NCBI GenBank assembly: GCA_019359035.1
Contig: JAHHIC010000036.1
Location: 62,001 to 126,000 of the forward strand
Length of the DNA: 64,000 bases
Source of the DNA: Scytonematopsis contorta HA4267-MV1
Lineage (GTDB): Bacteria > Cyanobacteriota > Cyanobacteriia > Cyanobacteriales > Nostocaceae
Direction of reading: 5' to 3'
Shown: piece by piece, positions 27,179-36,064 of the stretch
Layout: every line of letters begins with the position of its first letter
Numbering within the stretch: the stretch's first letter is position 1
Notes under the pieces: generated by a model
Told to the model about the DNA's origin: nothing
The model's input: the letters and a program-made list of their open reading frames with translations, nothing else
Database searches by the model: none
Position numbers and translations under genes: made by a program

Positions 27179-28204
27179 TCAAAGCCTTGCAGCGCAGATA
27201 GCAGCACCAATTAGCCCCACTTGTTGGTTTAGGATAATATGTACAGGTACATCTTCTAGAAGGGAACGCATTCTACCTTTTTGGGTGAAAGTTAACATGA
27301 AATTACCCTCAATGATTAAAGGTAGAATTTTTGGACCTATCCCACCAGCAATGTAAAGTCCACCGTAAGGTAATAGCTTTAGGGCTAGATTTCCTGATTC
27401 CGCACCATAAGCTTCCACAAACAATTGCATCGTTTGTTCTGAGAGACGGTCAATTTTTTTTAGTGCTGCGTTCCCAATCGCTGCACCTGGGTCTACGCTT
27501 TTTTCCGATTGTCCCGCTTGCTGTTCCCAGGTTCTAACCACTTCTCCTATATCTGGTGACTCGTTTGCGATTTTGCGATCGCGTAGGAATTGGTAAATAG
27601 AAACAATGCCCAGGCCAGAAACAACCCGTTCCACAGAGACTCGCTGGATATCGTGTTTGTCTAATAAATATTTCAATAATTGAAACTCTAACTCAGTACG
27701 AGGAGCAAAATCAGCATGTCCACCTTCAGAGGGAAAAATCTGATAGTACTGTCCAAGATTGACTAAAAATCCTTGTCCTAAACCAGTTCCAGCACCAATA
27801 ATAGCAATGGGAGCACCAGCTTGAGGCTTACCAGGTTGCAGGGTATGTAAATCTTGTGGAGTTAAACCCAAAATTCCATAGCCAACAGCAGCAAAATCAT
27901 TAATTAATGAAATTGCTTCCATATTAAGTTGTTCCTGTAACCTTTGTGCATCAAGATACCAAGCTAAATTAGTCAACTTAGCAGTATTATTCACTACGGG
28001 TCCAGCGATACCAAAACAAGCCTTCAAAGGAGTTGGTGATTTTGCATTTGCCAAAAACTGGCGTACCATCGGCACTAAATCAGGAAAATCTCCACTATGG
28101 AAACTTTCCTCGTAAATACCCTTTAAAAGCGACGGGTTGGAGGCATCAACCAACCGTAGAATAGTTTTAGTACCGCCAATGTCTCCTGCAAGTAACAGCG
28201 CCAT
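27179..28204 (-). CDS. glk: Glucokinase
   Basis: 341 residues. Phosphorylates glucose to glucose-6-phosphate with ATP. N-terminal LLAGDIGGTKTILRLVDA is the phosphate-binding DxGGT motif, CFGIAGPVVNNTAKLTNLAW holds the sugar-binding site, ISLINDFAAVGYGI contains the catalytic Asp, and AIIGAGTGLGQGFLVNLG with FPSEGGHADFAPRTELE completes the ATP and metal site. C-terminal GGLYIAGGIGPKILPLI is standard. It is near the usual length for the bacterial Glk branch rather than the ROK type. Confidence 0.95.
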   Translation of the reverse strand: MALLLAGDIGGTKTILRLVDASNPSLLKGIYEESFHSGDFPDLVPMVRQFLANAKSPTPLKACFGIAGPVVNNTAKLTNLAWYLDAQRLQEQLNMEAISLINDFAAVGYGILGLTPQDLHTLQPGKPQAGAPIAIIGAGTGLGQGFLVNLGQYYQIFPSEGGHADFAPRTELEFQLLKYLLDKHDIQRVSVERVVSGLGIVSIYQFLRDRKIANESPDIGEVVRTWEQQAGQSEKSVDPGAAIGNAALKKIDRLSEQTMQLFVEAYGAESGNLALKLLPYGGLYIAGGIGPKILPLIIEGNFMLTFTQKGRMRSLLEDVPVHIILNQQVGLIGAAICAARL

Positions 28205-28299
28205 AATTGTTGTGAATTGTAGGGTTTGGGATTTTGGGCTTCGGGATTTTATACTCTAGTATGTTGAATAGTCAATCATAAATTGAAAAGCGCACCGCA

Positions 28300-28947
28300 T
28301 CAATTCAAACGAATCACTTCTTCAACTTGTGTTAGATGCGATGTATCAGCATTAAGCATTAATGACCATCTGGTATTGTCTCGTATAACTTTAAACAAGC
28401 TGCACAATGAAACTTTAATTTCCCCTCTAGGAACCCTACCGATTAACCCCATTGTCGCTCCTAGTACTGAAGCACCATGCCCAACTAAAAGGATATTTTC
28501 CGGACTATATTCAACCGCAAGACATCTAGCAGTTTGTCCAGAACGAGAAATAGCTTCTTCTCCAGTTTCAGGATAAGTTGCGGCAATCTGGGGTGTATAC
28601 CCTTTGTCAACACGAGGAAACAATGCTGCCATTTCCCTGGTCGAAAGCCTTTTGGGGTCTTCGCTCATCCACTCAGGATTCAACCATTCGCTCAGTCCTG
28701 TTTCCAATTTAATAGGTAAATCCAACACTTCTGCAACAGCATTAGCAGTTTGGACAGTTCTAAGAAAAGGAGAGGCAAAAATATGATGAATCTTCTCATC
28801 CTTAAGCCGTTGTCCCAATTGTTTCGCTTGCAACATTCCATCTTCAGACAAAGGAGGGTCATAACGGTATTCAGCAGTCAGAAACCAGTCAGGGTTTACA
28901 AAATCAAGACGGTTAGCGTGTCTTGCTAACCAGATAATTTGAGTCAT
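28300..28947 (-). CDS. Histidine phosphatase family protein
   Basis: 215 residues of the phosphoglycerate-mutase-like superfamily. The catalytic motif is WLARHANRLD, with RHAN in place of the common RHGE/RHGQ; FASPFLRTVQTANAVAEVL holds the second Arg, GLSEWLNPEWM the acidic residue, and ILLVGHGASVLGATMGLIG the second catalytic His. The RHAN form occurs in the UBASH3/TFIIIC-tau-like branch. It is probably a phosphatase, and a substrate cannot be named. The gene runs parallel to glk, separated by about 95 bases. Confidence 0.88.
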   Translation of the reverse strand: MTQIIWLARHANRLDFVNPDWFLTAEYRYDPPLSEDGMLQAKQLGQRLKDEKIHHIFASPFLRTVQTANAVAEVLDLPIKLETGLSEWLNPEWMSEDPKRLSTREMAALFPRVDKGYTPQIAATYPETGEEAISRSGQTARCLAVEYSPENILLVGHGASVLGATMGLIGRVPRGEIKVSLCSLFKVIRDNTRWSLMLNADTSHLTQVEEVIRLN

Positions 28948-29342
28948 AGTTCTTTTTTATACTTAATAAAATTAATTTTTCGCCTATTCATTGAATGTAA
29001 ATTAAATCATATTACAAAGTTCGTAAATTTTGAGATAGTGATAAGGTTCGTAGTTGGGCTGGGGAAAGCATTTACATCTCAGAGTGTTATTTATAGCCAC
29101 CATGCGACTATAACACTTACGAGATAAGAGATATAGAAGAATTTCGTTATTGCTTTGTGAAAAATTGCTTGTTAGATTGCATTTAAGAGTTATTGGTCAG
29201 GAGTCGATATTTAATAGTCAGTAGTGAATAGACAATGGTTAACATTTATACGTAATTGAGCCATAGACTACAAGCTATGAATTACAGGCTCTGCACTTGG
29301 GACTAGTAACGAAATAGGCAAAAACTAAAAAATAGAAAAATC
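28948..29342. other. Intergenic region upstream of the first ferritin-like gene
   Basis: 395 bases, AT-rich, between divergent genes. It should hold promoters for the phosphatase gene (minus) and the ferritin-like gene (plus). Nothing else was recognised. Confidence 0.45.
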
Positions 29343-29777
29343 ATGCAAGAGCTTGACCAGAAAAAAACCACAGACCTGCTAAACGCTATCATGGAATTTG
29401 AACTAGCAGGAGTGGTGCGCTACACGCATTATTCACTAATGGTAACGGGACCAAATCGTATCCCCATCGTCGCTTTTTTCAAAGCACAGGCTAACGAATC
29501 ATTACTTCATGCTCAACAAGTAGGAGAAATTCTCACAGGTATAGACGGACATCCAACACTAAGAATTACCCCGATGGAAGAGACTTACAAGCATACTGTA
29601 AAAGATATCTTGGAAGAAAGTTTAGTGCATGAAAAAACAGCATTAGATTTGTATAAAAAGCTTCTAGAGACAGTAGAAGATGCTAGTATTTACTTGGAAG
29701 AGTTTGCTCGTAGCATGATTGGACAGGAAGAGTTGCATAACCTGGAACTGAAAAAAATGTTGAGAGATTTTAGTTAG
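29343..29777 (+). CDS. Bacterioferritin-like protein, paralogue 1
   Basis: 144 residues, the four-helix ferritin-like fold. Candidate di-iron ligands can be seen: E20 in MEFELAGVVRYTHY, E52 and H56 in NESLLHAQ (spacing ExxxH, not ExxH), a Glu in LEESLVHEK and E-x2-H in GQEELHNLEL. This matches the bacterioferritin layout but lacks the heme-binding methionine in an obvious place. Likely an iron store or DNA/oxidative-stress protein. It is followed, after a 17-bp tandem array, by a second copy (30323) with similar sequence. Confidence 0.8.
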   Translation: MQELDQKKTTDLLNAIMEFELAGVVRYTHYSLMVTGPNRIPIVAFFKAQANESLLHAQQVGEILTGIDGHPTLRITPMEETYKHTVKDILEESLVHEKTALDLYKKLLETVEDASIYLEEFARSMIGQEELHNLELKKMLRDFS

Positions 29778-29803
29778 TTGAGTGTTGACGGTTGACGGTT
29801 GAC
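29777..29803. repeat. STRR tract (GTTGACGG units)
   Basis: Three units of GTTGACG follow the ferritin-like stop codon. It is immediately upstream of the hairpin and array at 29834-30026. Confidence 0.8.
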
Positions 29804-29833
29804 TATCCCAATAAAAGCGTATTTTTCTGTAGT

Positions 29834-29851
29834 GCGGGCTTCCAGCCCGCT
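29834..29851. repeat. Hairpin GCGGGC-TTCCA-GCCCGC abutting the 17-bp array
   Basis: Six-base arms GCGGGC and GCCCGC around TTCCA. The tandem array begins a few bases later. An analogous hairpin GCGAGCG-TCC-CGCTCGC adjoins the 27-bp array at 51601. Confidence 0.85.
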
Positions 29852-29856
29852 TTTGT

Positions 29857-30026
29857 GTACTGTGGAATTTTGTATACTGTGGAATTTTGTGTACTGTGGA
29901 ATTTTGTATACTGTGGAATTTTGTGTACTGTGGAATTTTGTATACTGTGGAATTTTGTGTACTGTGGAATTTTGTATACTGTGGAATTTTGTATACTGTG
30001 GAATTTTGTATACTGTAGAATTTTGT
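29857..30026. repeat. 17-bp tandem array, 10 units
   Basis: Ten head-to-tail copies of a 17-base unit (g/a)TACTGTGGAATTTTGT. The first base reads G,A,G,A,G,A,G,A,A,A in order, so the array looks built from 34-base pairs of units, with the last two duplicated singly. The final unit differs by one base (GTAGAATT). 17 is not a multiple of three, and no gene crosses it; several open frames arise from the repeat but are not genes. Confidence 0.95.
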
Positions 30027-30322
30027 GTGACATGAAATTTGATGTTACATTGTTTTTGTATAAAATTTTTGCATTATGTTTAAGTAAATATTATCTTTGT
30101 TACAAATAGTTTGCAATAATTATTGTATAATTAGTTCGTCACTATACGTAATTAGCACAGATTAAGAAAGGAAAAACAACCATTACAGAGGCTACAGAGC
30201 AGTAGTGCAGCGACTTAATTATCTAGTATAGCAAATAGTAATTATTCGCAGATAGTAGCAATTTCAATCTCAGGGTGCGGAAGAAAATGTTCGACTACAG
30301 CAAAATATTGAAATAAGTAGAA
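30027..30322. other. AT-rich region between the 17-bp array and ferritin-like gene 2
   Basis: 296 bases. No gene recognised; probably the promoter and leader of the second ferritin-like gene. Confidence 0.4.
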
Positions 30323-30757
30323 ATGAAACAAGTAACGCAAACAAAACCTCTCGAAATTTTGCAAACAATCATGGAATTTGAACTAGCGGGGGTGGTTCGC
30401 TATACTTACTATTCCTTAGTCGTCACTGGTTCTGACAAAGAAAATATTGTAAATTTTCTTAAAGAACAGGCGAATGAGTCTCTAACTCACGCTCAATTAG
30501 TGGGGGAATTTTTAGCTAGTTTAGATGGTTCTCCTAAAATTGGTATTGCTCCCATCCCAGAAATTGACGATTTTTCAGCCAAAAATATTCTTGCAGCAAG
30601 TCTAGCTAACGAAAAACAGGCACTCGAACTCTATAAGCTTTTGTTAGAAAGTGCTAAGGATGTAAATGTTGCGATAGAAGAATTTGCTCGCAATATGATT
30701 GAAGAAGAAGGAAGTCATCATCTGGAAATCGAAGAAATGATACGTAACGCTAATTAA
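30323..30757 (+). CDS. Bacterioferritin-like protein, paralogue 2
   Basis: 144 residues, the same length as paralogue 1 and clearly homologous along its length (MEFELAGVVRYTYYSLVVTG matches MEFELAGVVRYTHYSLMVTG). Ligand residues are kept in NESLTHAQLVGEFL and MIEEEGSHHLEIEEM. Duplication by recombination around the array is a simple explanation. The two copies may differ in regulation; upstream regions are not alike. A hairpin (CGACACGGA/TCCGTGTCG, 30764-30799) follows but lacks a T-run. Confidence 0.8.
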   Translation: MKQVTQTKPLEILQTIMEFELAGVVRYTYYSLVVTGSDKENIVNFLKEQANESLTHAQLVGEFLASLDGSPKIGIAPIPEIDDFSAKNILAASLANEKQALELYKLLLESAKDVNVAIEEFARNMIEEEGSHHLEIEEMIRNAN

Positions 30758-30763
30758 ATTTGC

Positions 30764-30799
30764 CGACACGGACTAGCATCAATCTAAAAATCCGTGTCG
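30764..30799. other. Stem-loop after ferritin-like gene 2
   Basis: Nine-base arms CGACACGGA and TCCGTGTCG with an 18-base loop. Placed just after the stop codon; no T-run, so terminator or mRNA-stabilising structure cannot be distinguished. Confidence 0.5.
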
Positions 30800-30900
30800 T
30801 GCTACTTTCCCACGTATATACATAAAAGCTTTCACTACAAAGCTTTCGCTGCGTACTCAAAATATTAGATAATTGAGTCGTTCGCTGGGATTGTACGTGA

Positions 30901-31791
30901 ATGATGAAAAAAAATAATACCAAAGCCCCGCATCAACGTATGGTTTATAGAGATGGAGGCTTTTACGCTATTCGTAAAGGTATATCTAAATTCTATTGGC
31001 GCGGAGACTTATACCATTTTTTACTTTCAGTTGCTTGGCCGAAGTTCCTGGCAATTATTAGTCTATTTTATGTATTAATTAACTCATTATTCGCTTTAGC
31101 ATACTTAGCCGGGGGAGATGGGATAGAAAACGCCCGTCCTGGAAATTTTCTTGATGCGTTCTTTTTCAGCGTCCAGACGATGGCATCCATTGGTTACGGA
31201 GCCATGTATCCAAAAACCGTTTATGCCAATACATTAGTAACAATCGAAGCACTGCTGGGACTTTTGGGATTAGCGATGGCAACGGGATTAATGTTTGCCC
31301 GTTTTTCTTTACCGAAAGCGCGAGTCATATTTACTAAAATCGCAGTAATTTCAACTTACAATGGGACTCCCACCTTGATGTTTCGAGTTGCGAACGAACG
31401 CAAAAACTGGATTTTAGAAGCGGAAATAAGCGTTACTATTGTCAAAAACGAATTTAATCAAGAAGGTCAAATGATGCGACGGTTTTTTGATATTCCTTTA
31501 GTTCGTAATCATTCGCCATTATTTGCTTTAAGTTGGACGGTGATGCATACCATTGACGAAAATAGCATGTTGTATGGTGTTACATACGAAGATATGATTG
31601 ATTCGGAGATGGAAATTCTCGTGACACTGACAGGAATAGACGAAACCTTATATCAAAATATTTACACACGTCACTCGTTTGTAGCTTCAGAAATTCATTG
31701 GAATATGCGCTTTGTTGATATTATTGCCAAAACGCGGGATGGTCGTCGTTGTATTGATTACACGAAGTTTCATGACGTAATTGAGATTTAA
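30901..31791 (+). CDS. Inward-rectifier-type (KirBac) potassium channel
   Basis: 296 residues. Two membrane helices (about residues 45-70 and 110-136) flank a pore with selectivity filter TMASIGYGAMYP (T-x3-I-G-Y-G). A slide helix (YHFLLSVAWPKFLAI) precedes helix 1, and the C-terminal half is the immunoglobulin-like cytoplasmic domain (YNGTPTLMFRVANERKNWIL). Length fits KirBac proteins. It probably passes potassium across the cytoplasmic membrane. It lies 140 bases after the second ferritin-like gene, which may be accidental. Confidence 0.93.
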   Translation: MMKKNNTKAPHQRMVYRDGGFYAIRKGISKFYWRGDLYHFLLSVAWPKFLAIISLFYVLINSLFALAYLAGGDGIENARPGNFLDAFFFSVQTMASIGYGAMYPKTVYANTLVTIEALLGLLGLAMATGLMFARFSLPKARVIFTKIAVISTYNGTPTLMFRVANERKNWILEAEISVTIVKNEFNQEGQMMRRFFDIPLVRNHSPLFALSWTVMHTIDENSMLYGVTYEDMIDSEMEILVTLTGIDETLYQNIYTRHSFVASEIHWNMRFVDIIAKTRDGRRCIDYTKFHDVIEI

Positions 31792-31854
31792 TTGGTAATT
31801 GGTAATTGGTAATTGGTAATTGGTAATTGGTAATTGGTAATTGGTAATTGGTAA
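31792..31854. repeat. STRR tract: nine perfect TTGGTAA heptamers
   Basis: Nine identical 7-base units right after the KirBac stop codon and just before the mobA stop codon on the other strand, so both genes may share it as 3' sequence. Confidence 0.97.
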
Positions 31855-31857
31855 TTA

Positions 31858-32553
31858 TTAACTTTCTTCTTCCTTGGCGTCCTTGGCTACTTGGCGGTTC
31901 AAAATAAAAGGAGTGTCGCAATCAACTAACACCTCCCTATCTTTTACTATTAAAACTTGTACCCGACACAACGCCAACCATTTTTGAAAAGAACGTCCCC
32001 CTTTATTAATAAACTCCATTAATCCAGTCAAACAACTGCTACGGTAAAAACCACATAATGGTTCCCAACAGGAATCATTACGTGGCAAAAGTGCCATTAC
32101 CTCATCATTAACCCCATCAAGCTCATTCACCCATTCCCGCAAAATCTCCCCTCGTAACTTCGGCATATCGCAAGCTAGTAACAACACCCATTCTGTGGTG
32201 ACATGAGCTAACCCTTGAGCAAAACCCACTAACGGCCCTTGATTTGCAGTTTCTCCAGGTAAAGGTACTTCGCGTACAAACTCGGATTTAGGCAGTATCA
32301 AATGTTGGTAGTGTTCTTGCCAGGGAGTGACCACATATACTTTGTCAGCACAATCAGCAGCAGCAGTACAAACTAACTGCAACATAGGTACATCCTGAAT
32401 GGGAATCAAAGCTTTATCCCTTCCCATACGAGAACTTTTTCCACCCGCAAGAACAATTGCTGTTAATTGTTGACTGTTGGTTGTTGACTGTTGGTTGTTG
32501 ACTGTTGGTTGTTGACTGTTGGTTGTTGACTGTTGGTTGTTAATGTTTGTCAT
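31858..32553 (-). CDS. mobA: Molybdenum cofactor guanylyltransferase with repeat-encoded N-terminus
   Basis: 231 residues. MobA joins GMP to molybdopterin. The nucleotide-binding motif LTAIVLAGGKSSRMGRDKAL begins only at about residue 30; then PLVGFAQGLAHVTTEWVLLL and ACDMPKLRGEILREW hold the acidic metal site. The first 29 residues are NNQQSTTNSQQPTV twice over, translated from five copies of a 14-base STRR unit (32471-32540). No other in-frame ATG is available, so this tail is probably made. The core is intact and normal in length. Confidence 0.88.
   Translation of the reverse strand: MTNINNQQSTTNSQQPTVNNQQSTTNSQQLTAIVLAGGKSSRMGRDKALIPIQDVPMLQLVCTAAADCADKVYVVTPWQEHYQHLILPKSEFVREVPLPGETANQGPLVGFAQGLAHVTTEWVLLLACDMPKLRGEILREWVNELDGVNDEVMALLPRNDSCWEPLCGFYRSSCLTGLMEFINKGGRSFQKWLALCRVQVLIVKDREVLVDCDTPFILNRQVAKDAKEEES
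32471..32540. repeat. 14-bp STRR array, 5 units, inside the mobA start
   Basis: Unit TGACTGTTGGTTGT five times. Because 14 is not divisible by three, three units span 14 codons, which gives a 14-residue repeat in MobA and uses all three frames. Confidence 0.95.
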
Positions 32554-32624
32554 TTTTTAAATCTGCCAGCATCGAAAGAATTAAAAACCACGAAGTCACT
32601 AAGGAAACGAAGGAAGAGAAAAAG

Positions 32625-32660
32625 CCAACCGTCAACCGTCAACCGTCAACCGTCAACCGA
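32625..32660. repeat. STRR tract (CAACCGT units) at the end of the DUF255 gene
   Basis: Five units of CAACCGT. The DUF255-type protein's last residues (LTVDG) and stop codon are encoded here. Confidence 0.9.
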
Positions 32661-34726
32661 TTTTGACTTATTCGTACTTGTTGCAACATCATCTCCACAC
32701 TGTCTGCAGCTTTCAGGCACTTCAAACCTTGGCAAACTAACCCCACGCTGCCTTCCGGTAAATTGGATACCACAGCAAATGTTGAAGTAGGCAAATACTC
32801 GGTTGTAAGGGAGTCAATTTGCTGGGGTGTGGTACGAATTAAAGTGCAATTATGATACCAATCCAAAGCTGTAAATAAGCTGGGACAACCTTGAGGTGAC
32901 TTATCCATAACTCCGGAGAACGCTTTTAATGCCAACTCAGCAAAATCTATATATTGAAGATTATCGGTAAACAGCATGAGACGGACAAGATTTGCTACAG
33001 CGATACCATTTGCTGCTGGTGTAGCACTATCCGTATAACTACGCTCCCGTACAATTAAATCTTGACTGGCATTATTAGCTGTATTGTAGTATCCCCCCAG
33101 TTCTACGCTCCAAAGATATTCGTCGAATTCTTCTTGTACAGCAATGGCTTTTTCTAACCAATTACCCGAGGATTGCTGAGAAACTTGATGTAAGTCGAGT
33201 AGTGCTTTGATAAAAAAGGCATAATCTTCAGACTGAGCTAAAACTGTCGCTAGACCTTCATAATTTAATCTATGAAAGCGTCCATCGATAAATTGATTTT
33301 CTAAAATGAAATTTGCCGCGTTTGTTGCTAGTTGCAAATATTCTGGCTCACGAAATACCCCATAGGCTCTCGCTAAGCCAGAAATCATCAAACTATTCCA
33401 GGCTACTATCATTTTAGTATCTGTGACCGCAGGAATTCGCCCTGACCAGTTGCCTGTTTTTGCCTCTTGATTATTACGTGCAGGGGGAAAAGTGGCTGTG
33501 ACCTCACCATAACGGGCAACAAATAATTTTTTTAATGCGGTTTCTAAAGTTTCGCTTAATGTGCCTGCGTGTCGTCGTTGTAAAACGTTTTTGCCTTCAA
33601 AGTTACCAGATGGACTAACAGTAAACTTCTGTTGTAATTCTATTAGTTCATCTGAAGTTAACAATTGTTGCAATTCGCTGTAAGTCCAGACGTAAAAGGC
33701 TCCTTCTTCCGGTTCTGCTTCTTCTGGAATGTTAAAACTGTCGGCATCTTGAGCTGCGTAAAAATAACCTTTATCAGCTGTCATTTCTCGCTTTAGCCAT
33801 TGAACAGTGCCTGAAATTGCCCTTGCAAATGCCGCTTCTTGTATTCCTGAACTCCACAAATTAGCTAAATACTCGACAATTTGACCATTGTCGTAAAGCA
33901 TTTTTTCAAAGTGCGGTACTGTCCATGTAGGGTCAACAGTATATCTATGGAATCCTCCTGCTACGTGGTCATAAATTCCACCAAGGGCTAATTCAATTCC
34001 CCGTTGACTACAAATTTGCTTCCCGTCATCAAATTGGGAATCTTTAACCCACTCAAATCGCGTTCCCCGTAGTGCTAGTTCTGCATAGGGAATCATCGGG
34101 AAACTGTTACCATAATCGTTAGGCGAAATTATACGAGCGCTAACTTCCCAACCTTTTTTGAGTAATTGATTATTTTGAGTATTACCTTGGGAAGCTACGG
34201 GACTTTTGAGTTCCAACACTGCAGAACTTACTAAAGCTTCGCGAATATCAGCCTTAAATTGGACGAGTTTTTCTTTTTGTGTATCGTAAAAGTTGCGAAT
34301 CTGTTGCAGAATCTGTAAAAATGCCGGACGACCATAACGCGGTTCAACAGGAAAATAAGTACCAGCGTAAAATGGAACTAAATCATCAGGAGCAAGAAAG
34401 ACGTTTAAAGGCCAGCCACCCTGACCATTACTCATCATCTGCAAAGCTTGCATGTAAATACTGTCAATGTCTGGTCTTTCTTCCCTATCTACTTTAATGG
34501 GGAGAAAATTCGCGTTCATATAATCGGCAATTTTTAAGTCGGAAAACGCTTCCCCCTCCATCACCGTACACCAGTGACAGCTAGAATAACCAACCGAGAG
34601 AAAAATTGGTTTGTTCTGGGCTTTTGCTGTTGCGAGCGCTTCGTCACACCAAGACCACCAATCAATCGGATTTTCCGCGTGTTTCCGTAGGTAGAGGCTT
34701 TTAGCTTCGATAAGGCGATTAGTCAT
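32639..34726 (-). CDS. Thioredoxin-domain (DUF255, YyaL/SPATA20-type) protein
   Basis: 695 residues. An N-terminal thioredoxin-like domain holds [20 protein letters not shown], with a CxxC pair (C-H-W-C) as in the family, then a long alpha/alpha-barrel region with [20 protein letters not shown] and [20 protein letters not shown], typical of a GlcNAc-epimerase/glycosidase-like half. Function in bacteria is unknown. The C-terminal five residues come from STRR DNA, see above. The start [24 protein letters not shown] matches the family start. Confidence 0.9.
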   Translation of the reverse strand: MTNRLIEAKSLYLRKHAENPIDWWSWCDEALATAKAQNKPIFLSVGYSSCHWCTVMEGEAFSDLKIADYMNANFLPIKVDREERPDIDSIYMQALQMMSNGQGGWPLNVFLAPDDLVPFYAGTYFPVEPRYGRPAFLQILQQIRNFYDTQKEKLVQFKADIREALVSSAVLELKSPVASQGNTQNNQLLKKGWEVSARIISPNDYGNSFPMIPYAELALRGTRFEWVKDSQFDDGKQICSQRGIELALGGIYDHVAGGFHRYTVDPTWTVPHFEKMLYDNGQIVEYLANLWSSGIQEAAFARAISGTVQWLKREMTADKGYFYAAQDADSFNIPEEAEPEEGAFYVWTYSELQQLLTSDELIELQQKFTVSPSGNFEGKNVLQRRHAGTLSETLETALKKLFVARYGEVTATFPPARNNQEAKTGNWSGRIPAVTDTKMIVAWNSLMISGLARAYGVFREPEYLQLATNAANFILENQFIDGRFHRLNYEGLATVLAQSEDYAFFIKALLDLHQVSQQSSGNWLEKAIAVQEEFDEYLWSVELGGYYNTANNASQDLIVRERSYTDSATPAANGIAVANLVRLMLFTDNLQYIDFAELALKAFSGVMDKSPQGCPSLFTALDWYHNCTLIRTTPQQIDSLTTEYLPTSTFAVVSNLPEGSVGLVCQGLKCLKAADSVEMMLQQVRISQNRLTVDG

Positions 34727-34772
34727 AATTGAAAAAACCTGATTTGCCTTCTTTGCTCAGTCTACCTCTTAA

Positions 34773-34818
34773 ACGTAGGTTGGGTTGAGGAATAACGGAA
34801 ACCCAACATTTTCTACAT
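34773..34818. repeat. AGGTTGGGTTGA...AACCCAACATTTT dispersed element, short copy
   Basis: AGGTTGGGTTGAGG...ACCCAACATTTTCTAC. The left and right halves pair (GTTGGGTT/AACCCAAC). A longer relative lies at 37137-37211. Confidence 0.7.
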
Positions 34819-34881
34819 TTGATATTTTTTAATCTTTAATTCGAGGCGTATTTAGTATAAATTGCAACAAAATTACTAAAG

Positions 34882-35037
34882 TTACTCCCCCAATTCCATT
34901 ACCCAGGATGCAACAGGTGCTGAAATTGGGCTTGCAGTTGATGTTACTTTGCTTGGAATTTTGGTTGTGGAGCTTAATCCAGATAGCAAGTATAGTAAAA
35001 AAGTAATAATAGCAGCCTGTGTCAATTTATCTAGCAT
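34882..35037 (-). CDS. Possible small exported or membrane protein (51 aa)
   Basis: A 51-residue frame from ATG 35037 to TAA 34882. RBS AGAGGG lies about 9 bases upstream. The N-terminus is a hydrophobic signal/anchor (LTQAAIITFLLYLLSGL) after MLDK, followed by a Ser/Thr/Pro-rich tail (SSTTKIPSKVTSTASPISAP). It is too short to be sure, but RBS, start and signal-like helix agree. No family is known. It lies in an otherwise empty 583-base gap before clpP. Confidence 0.45.
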   Translation of the reverse strand: MLDKLTQAAIITFLLYLLSGLSSTTKIPSKVTSTASPISAPVASWVMELGE

Positions 35038-35309
35038 GGAAAATTTCCCTCTTTGGGTGGATGTTTTTTTATAACAAAATGGAAATATTTACGCGCTTCG
35101 TAATATCGATTTACCACCCCAGAAGGTTATATCCGGAAGCAAATAGTGGAATTGCTTAAAAATTTACGTGAACATCAAGAAATATCACCAAAATGAATCG
35201 CGGAATACTCAGTATAGTGAAAAGGTAGAGAATTCCCCCATTGCACCAGGTAAACAATAGAAGAGCAAAATCGCTAGAATGTACCTAAAATCACGACTAA
35301 AGAGCCGCA

Positions 35310-35918
35310 ATGATTCCTATCGTTATTGAACAATCAGGTCGGGGCGAACGCGCCTTTGATATTTACTCGCGACTTTTGCGCGACCGCATCATCTTTTTGG
35401 GACAAGCAATTGATAGCAATGTTGCGAACTTGATTGTTGCCCAATTACTGTTTTTAGATGCTGAAGACCCGGAGAAAGACATTTATATGTATATAAACTC
35501 TCCAGGGGGTTCAGTAACAGCAGGGATGGGGATTTTTGACACTATGAAGTACATTCGCTCTGATGTGGTCACAATTTGTACCGGATTAGCAGCAAGTATG
35601 GGTGCTTTCCTTCTCAGCGCGGGAACCAAAGGTAAGCGTATGAGCCTACCCCATTCCCGGATTATGATTCACCAACCTTTAGGTGGCGCACAAGGACAAG
35701 CAACCGACATTGAAATTCAAGCACGTGAAATTTTATACCACAAACAACGTTTGAATCAATATCTTGCCGACCACACCAGCCAACCCTACGACAAAATTGC
35801 AGAAGATACAGAACGCGACTTTTTCATGTCCCCAGAAGACGCATTGGACTACGGCTTAATCGACCAAGTGATTGACCGTCACTCAGTTGGTAGCCGTCCG
35901 GTTGCTATTGTGAATTAG
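35310..35918 (+). CDS. clpP: ATP-dependent Clp protease proteolytic subunit
   Basis: 202 residues. The serine protease catalytic triad is seen as Ser96 in GLAASMGAF, His121 in MIHQPLGG and Asp170 in [20 protein letters not shown]-terminal [18 protein letters not shown] and [18 protein letters not shown] are normal. It makes the barrel that degrades proteins fed by ClpC or ClpX. Cyanobacteria carry several ClpP forms plus ClpR; with a full triad this is an active ClpP. ClpS, an adaptor for ClpC/A, is encoded at 50634. Confidence 0.96.
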   Translation: MIPIVIEQSGRGERAFDIYSRLLRDRIIFLGQAIDSNVANLIVAQLLFLDAEDPEKDIYMYINSPGGSVTAGMGIFDTMKYIRSDVVTICTGLAASMGAFLLSAGTKGKRMSLPHSRIMIHQPLGGAQGQATDIEIQAREILYHKQRLNQYLADHTSQPYDKIAEDTERDFFMSPEDALDYGLIDQVIDRHSVGSRPVAIVN

Positions 35919-36059
35919 GGGAGTGGGGAGTGGGGAGTGGGGAATGGGGAATGGGGAAGAGATTACCAATTACCAATTACCAATTACCAATCCCCAATTA
36001 CCAATCCCCAATTACCAATCCCCAATTACCAATCCCCAATTACCAATTACCAATTACCA
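35918..36059. repeat. STRR tracts (GGGGAGT then ACCAATTACCAAT)
   Basis: GGGGAGTGGGGAGT-type units at 35918-35957, then a run of ATTACCA/ATCCCCA heptamers to 36059, between clpP and the VEPK-repeat gene. Confidence 0.92.
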
Positions 36060-36064
36060 TTTCC

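Noticed and set aside
29799-30109. Long ORFs on both strands within the 17-bp array
   Set aside because: They are created by the repeat itself and have no RBS or relation to any known protein.
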